NCBI GenBank assembly: GCA_030533445.1
Contig: CM060066.1
Coordinates: 36,340,235 to 36,404,234 of the forward strand
Source of the DNA: Cyprinodon diabolis
Lineage: Eukaryota > Chordata > Actinopteri > Cyprinodontiformes > Cyprinodontidae
Length of the DNA stretch: 64,000 bases
Direction of reading: 5' to 3'
A program made the position numbers and the translations under genes. Below the pieces are notes generated by a model. That model was not told the DNA's origin. It saw only the letters and a list, made by a program, of their open reading frames with translations, and did no database searches. Shown here in pieces: positions 62,041 through 64,000 of the stretch; position 1 is the first letter of the stretch; every line of letters starts with the position of its first letter.

Positions 62041-62270
62041 AAGGGGTTCCACGACGCTGCAACCAGTTCACAACAGACACATTTGAACACTGGCTGTAGG
62101 CGTGACCACCTGTGTATTTTTCCTGGATGACGCAATCACGTTAAGTGTTACAGCCAATCACCGAAACTTGGTACCGAAAGACGAGGCATGTTTCGATACT
62201 CTGTAGAACCGAAGCATTTCGGTCGGTACCATAAAAGAACCGAAGTTTGGTACCCAGCCCTAGCTTTATG

Positions 62271-63878
62271 GGTGGTTATATACTTTTATTTTAACTTATA
62301 TATGGTTCTACTAACATCCAATTTAATAACCTTTCTGAGTGGAAGAAGTAATGAAATATTTTAGTAAATGTCATAATTCTTGCTCTGTGTGGCAGCGAGG
62401 GTGCTACTAGCCAACAGAAGCTTTCAGTACCGGTAATCTTTTAGATGCAGTTAGCATGGTGTACTAATATGGTTTGTGCAAATGTAGTCACTAATTAGAT
62501 TTTCTCTGGGAAGATGGATTTGTGTGCACTTATTGTTTTCTTTCTATTCTGTTGGATCAGTTGTGCATCATGTTGGTCTTCAAATACATCCGCTGAAAAA
62601 AAAAACTGCCCCGATTCAATCTGATTAGATAGAATTTGGAAATATTTCCTCAATATTTCAGTCTCTAACCACATTTTGTGACTGAGATGACAGAAACCTT
62701 TTATCTCGATCCTATTTATGATGGCCTCTATTGTGATTTCTTGGCTTAAAATGTTTATGATACATTAACATTCTCGCTTATTTTGTAGGGTACCAATTTC
62801 TAACCAATAGACGGGATGTTGAAAATGTTGTTTAGAATCAGTCTTATTGATTTATTTGTCTGTGTTTCCTCTGAGCTTTTCCACTCAACAAGCTCTGTGC
62901 TCGGATGATGTTGGCTGGTGATTGAGGGGACAGAGGTTGACTTTGCTCATTTCCTGTGTGATAATGTTGGCTCTCTCGGTCATCCAAGCCAACATTTACT
63001 CTAGCTTTCTGCCCACATTTATTTAGCTTGAAAAACCTGAAAGCATCAACTAAACAAATTTTTTCTTTGCTTGAATTGCCTTAATTAGCCGTACATTAAA
63101 AGCCACATGAGGGCCATTGACTTTGGCTCCTGTGTTGATTTAAATCTAAGCACCGTCAAACCAAATCCAATAGTTGTTAGTAGATAATTGCATTTTTAAG
63201 TATGCAATTTCTGTTTTTATACTTCATTCATCCATTATATTTGTCATATTTTAATTTGTGTGGTTTATGTGTGAATAATTAGAAGCAAGCTTATGGCATT
63301 TATTTTTTTTCTTGTATAATGGTATCCGTGTATCTGTGACAGCCAGAGAGGCTCACCTTGCCTCCATCAGCTTTACGATCTGGATTTAATCGCATCCTGA
63401 ATGCATGTGGTACTTTGAAAAGGTCGCCTGTTCTCTGTTAGTGACATGATGATAAATGGCACCAGAGCTGGTACAAAGCACACCTTTAAATTGAGTTTGT
63501 TTCCTATTTGATTTCATACAATGGAGGTGTTTTACAGTGGTGTAACATAAAAGAATCCTCTGTCTGCCCTCATTAGAAGCATAAGCCTTCACATTGCTTG
63601 TTTTGTCTCATGTATGTGCATTCCATAAAAGGTTTTTACTGGCCCATCCAGGACTGATTGATAATATTGTGACCTGGGTAAACCACCATTTGTGTTTGAA
63701 GCAAAAAGATGAAGCCTAATCACCTATTATTGGTAATCTTGAGGTTAAAAGTAAGGCGTCTAAGAATGTTTTAGTCACTTCTGCAGTTTAGTTCAGAAGA
63801 TATTCATGCTCCTGATATTTATCACATCAGGCTGGATCTCTCAAAGACTACACCTATAGCCATCTCTTTTCATTTAAG
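62271..63878. other. Intron 3 sequence without recognised gene
   Basis: Nothing recognised. Raptor exon 4 was not found here. Confidence 0.5.
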
Positions 63879-64000
63879 CCTGGGTCACACCGGTTGCGTC
63901 TGACTTTTTAAGCTCCCATCCAATGTTTTTCCGATGTCAAACTGACTGCAGTGTGTATAGGGTGTTATATCTGTCTCTGTGCACCACAAATTGAAACAAT
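63879..64000. other. Possible end of a transposon cut by the window edge
   Basis: CCTGGGTCACACCGGTTGCG is reminiscent of a MITE terminus and stands out in composition. Its partner would lie outside the window. Confidence 0.25.

Larger units (their letters stand above)
61143..62262 (-). mobile_element. hAT-type element with nested GC-rich element
   Basis: The exact 8-bp duplication gctttatg occurs at 61135-61142 and 62263-62270. The ends are TAGGGCTGGTTATTGTTC and the complement of TAGGGCTGGGTACCAAACTT. Subterminal GGTACC- and CGATACC-type motifs are at both ends. A BED-finger trace lies on the minus strand near 61965-62040. A partial TGCTGC-type element is nested at about 61458-61803. Confidence 0.9.

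Overview
The window is nuclear DNA of a ray-finned fish, probably a teleost. It is AT-rich, gene-poor and intron-dominated, with spliced exons and GT/AG borders. It is full of repeats typical of fish: short hAT elements with 8-bp target duplications, Tc1-like remains, Harbinger-type TAA insertions, a TTAA-target family, L2-like tails and a CCAT satellite. I see no operon, plasmid, phage or CRISPR structure. The species cannot be named from sequence alone.

The only host gene I can identify is rptor (raptor, the mTORC1 scaffold), on the + strand. Its first three coding exons are at 7737-7898, 32141-32243 and 36156-36238. They join in phase to give residues 1-116 of a protein that matches vertebrate raptor almost residue for residue, ending inside the conserved N-terminal caspase-like domain. 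Intron 1 is about 24.2 kb, intron 2 about 3.9 kb, and intron 3 runs off the window after more than 27.7 kb. Exon 4 was not found. An acceptor just before the start codon implies an upstream non-coding exon. A CpG-rich block at about 330-1010 is the best candidate for that promoter and first exon.

Layout: 1-1517 holds the CpG-rich candidate promoter. 1518-2865 is a compound Harbinger-type insertion with a foldback half. 2869-7723 is mostly anonymous 5' sequence. 7724-32140 is exon 1 and intron 1, with a long-TIR TA element that contains a hAT, a Harbinger copy, two BED-finger hAT remnants, a compound TTAA element, and LINE pieces. 32141-36238 is exons 2 and 3 with a Tc1 remnant and a hAT between them. 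36239-64000 is intron 3, with a promoter-like CpG patch at 37.5-38.05 kb, several more hATs, a second TTAA element, a 180-bp duplication and a Tc1-like pseudogene.

Beyond the host gene, the window records repeated DNA-transposon colonisation. Ten hAT-type insertions are bounded here to the base by 8-bp duplications (nine exact, one with a single mismatch). Four of them, plus one unbounded copy, keep decayed BED zinc-finger coding, each broken in its own way. No new cellular system is evident. The most interesting material is the transposon structure and two possible regulatory patches.
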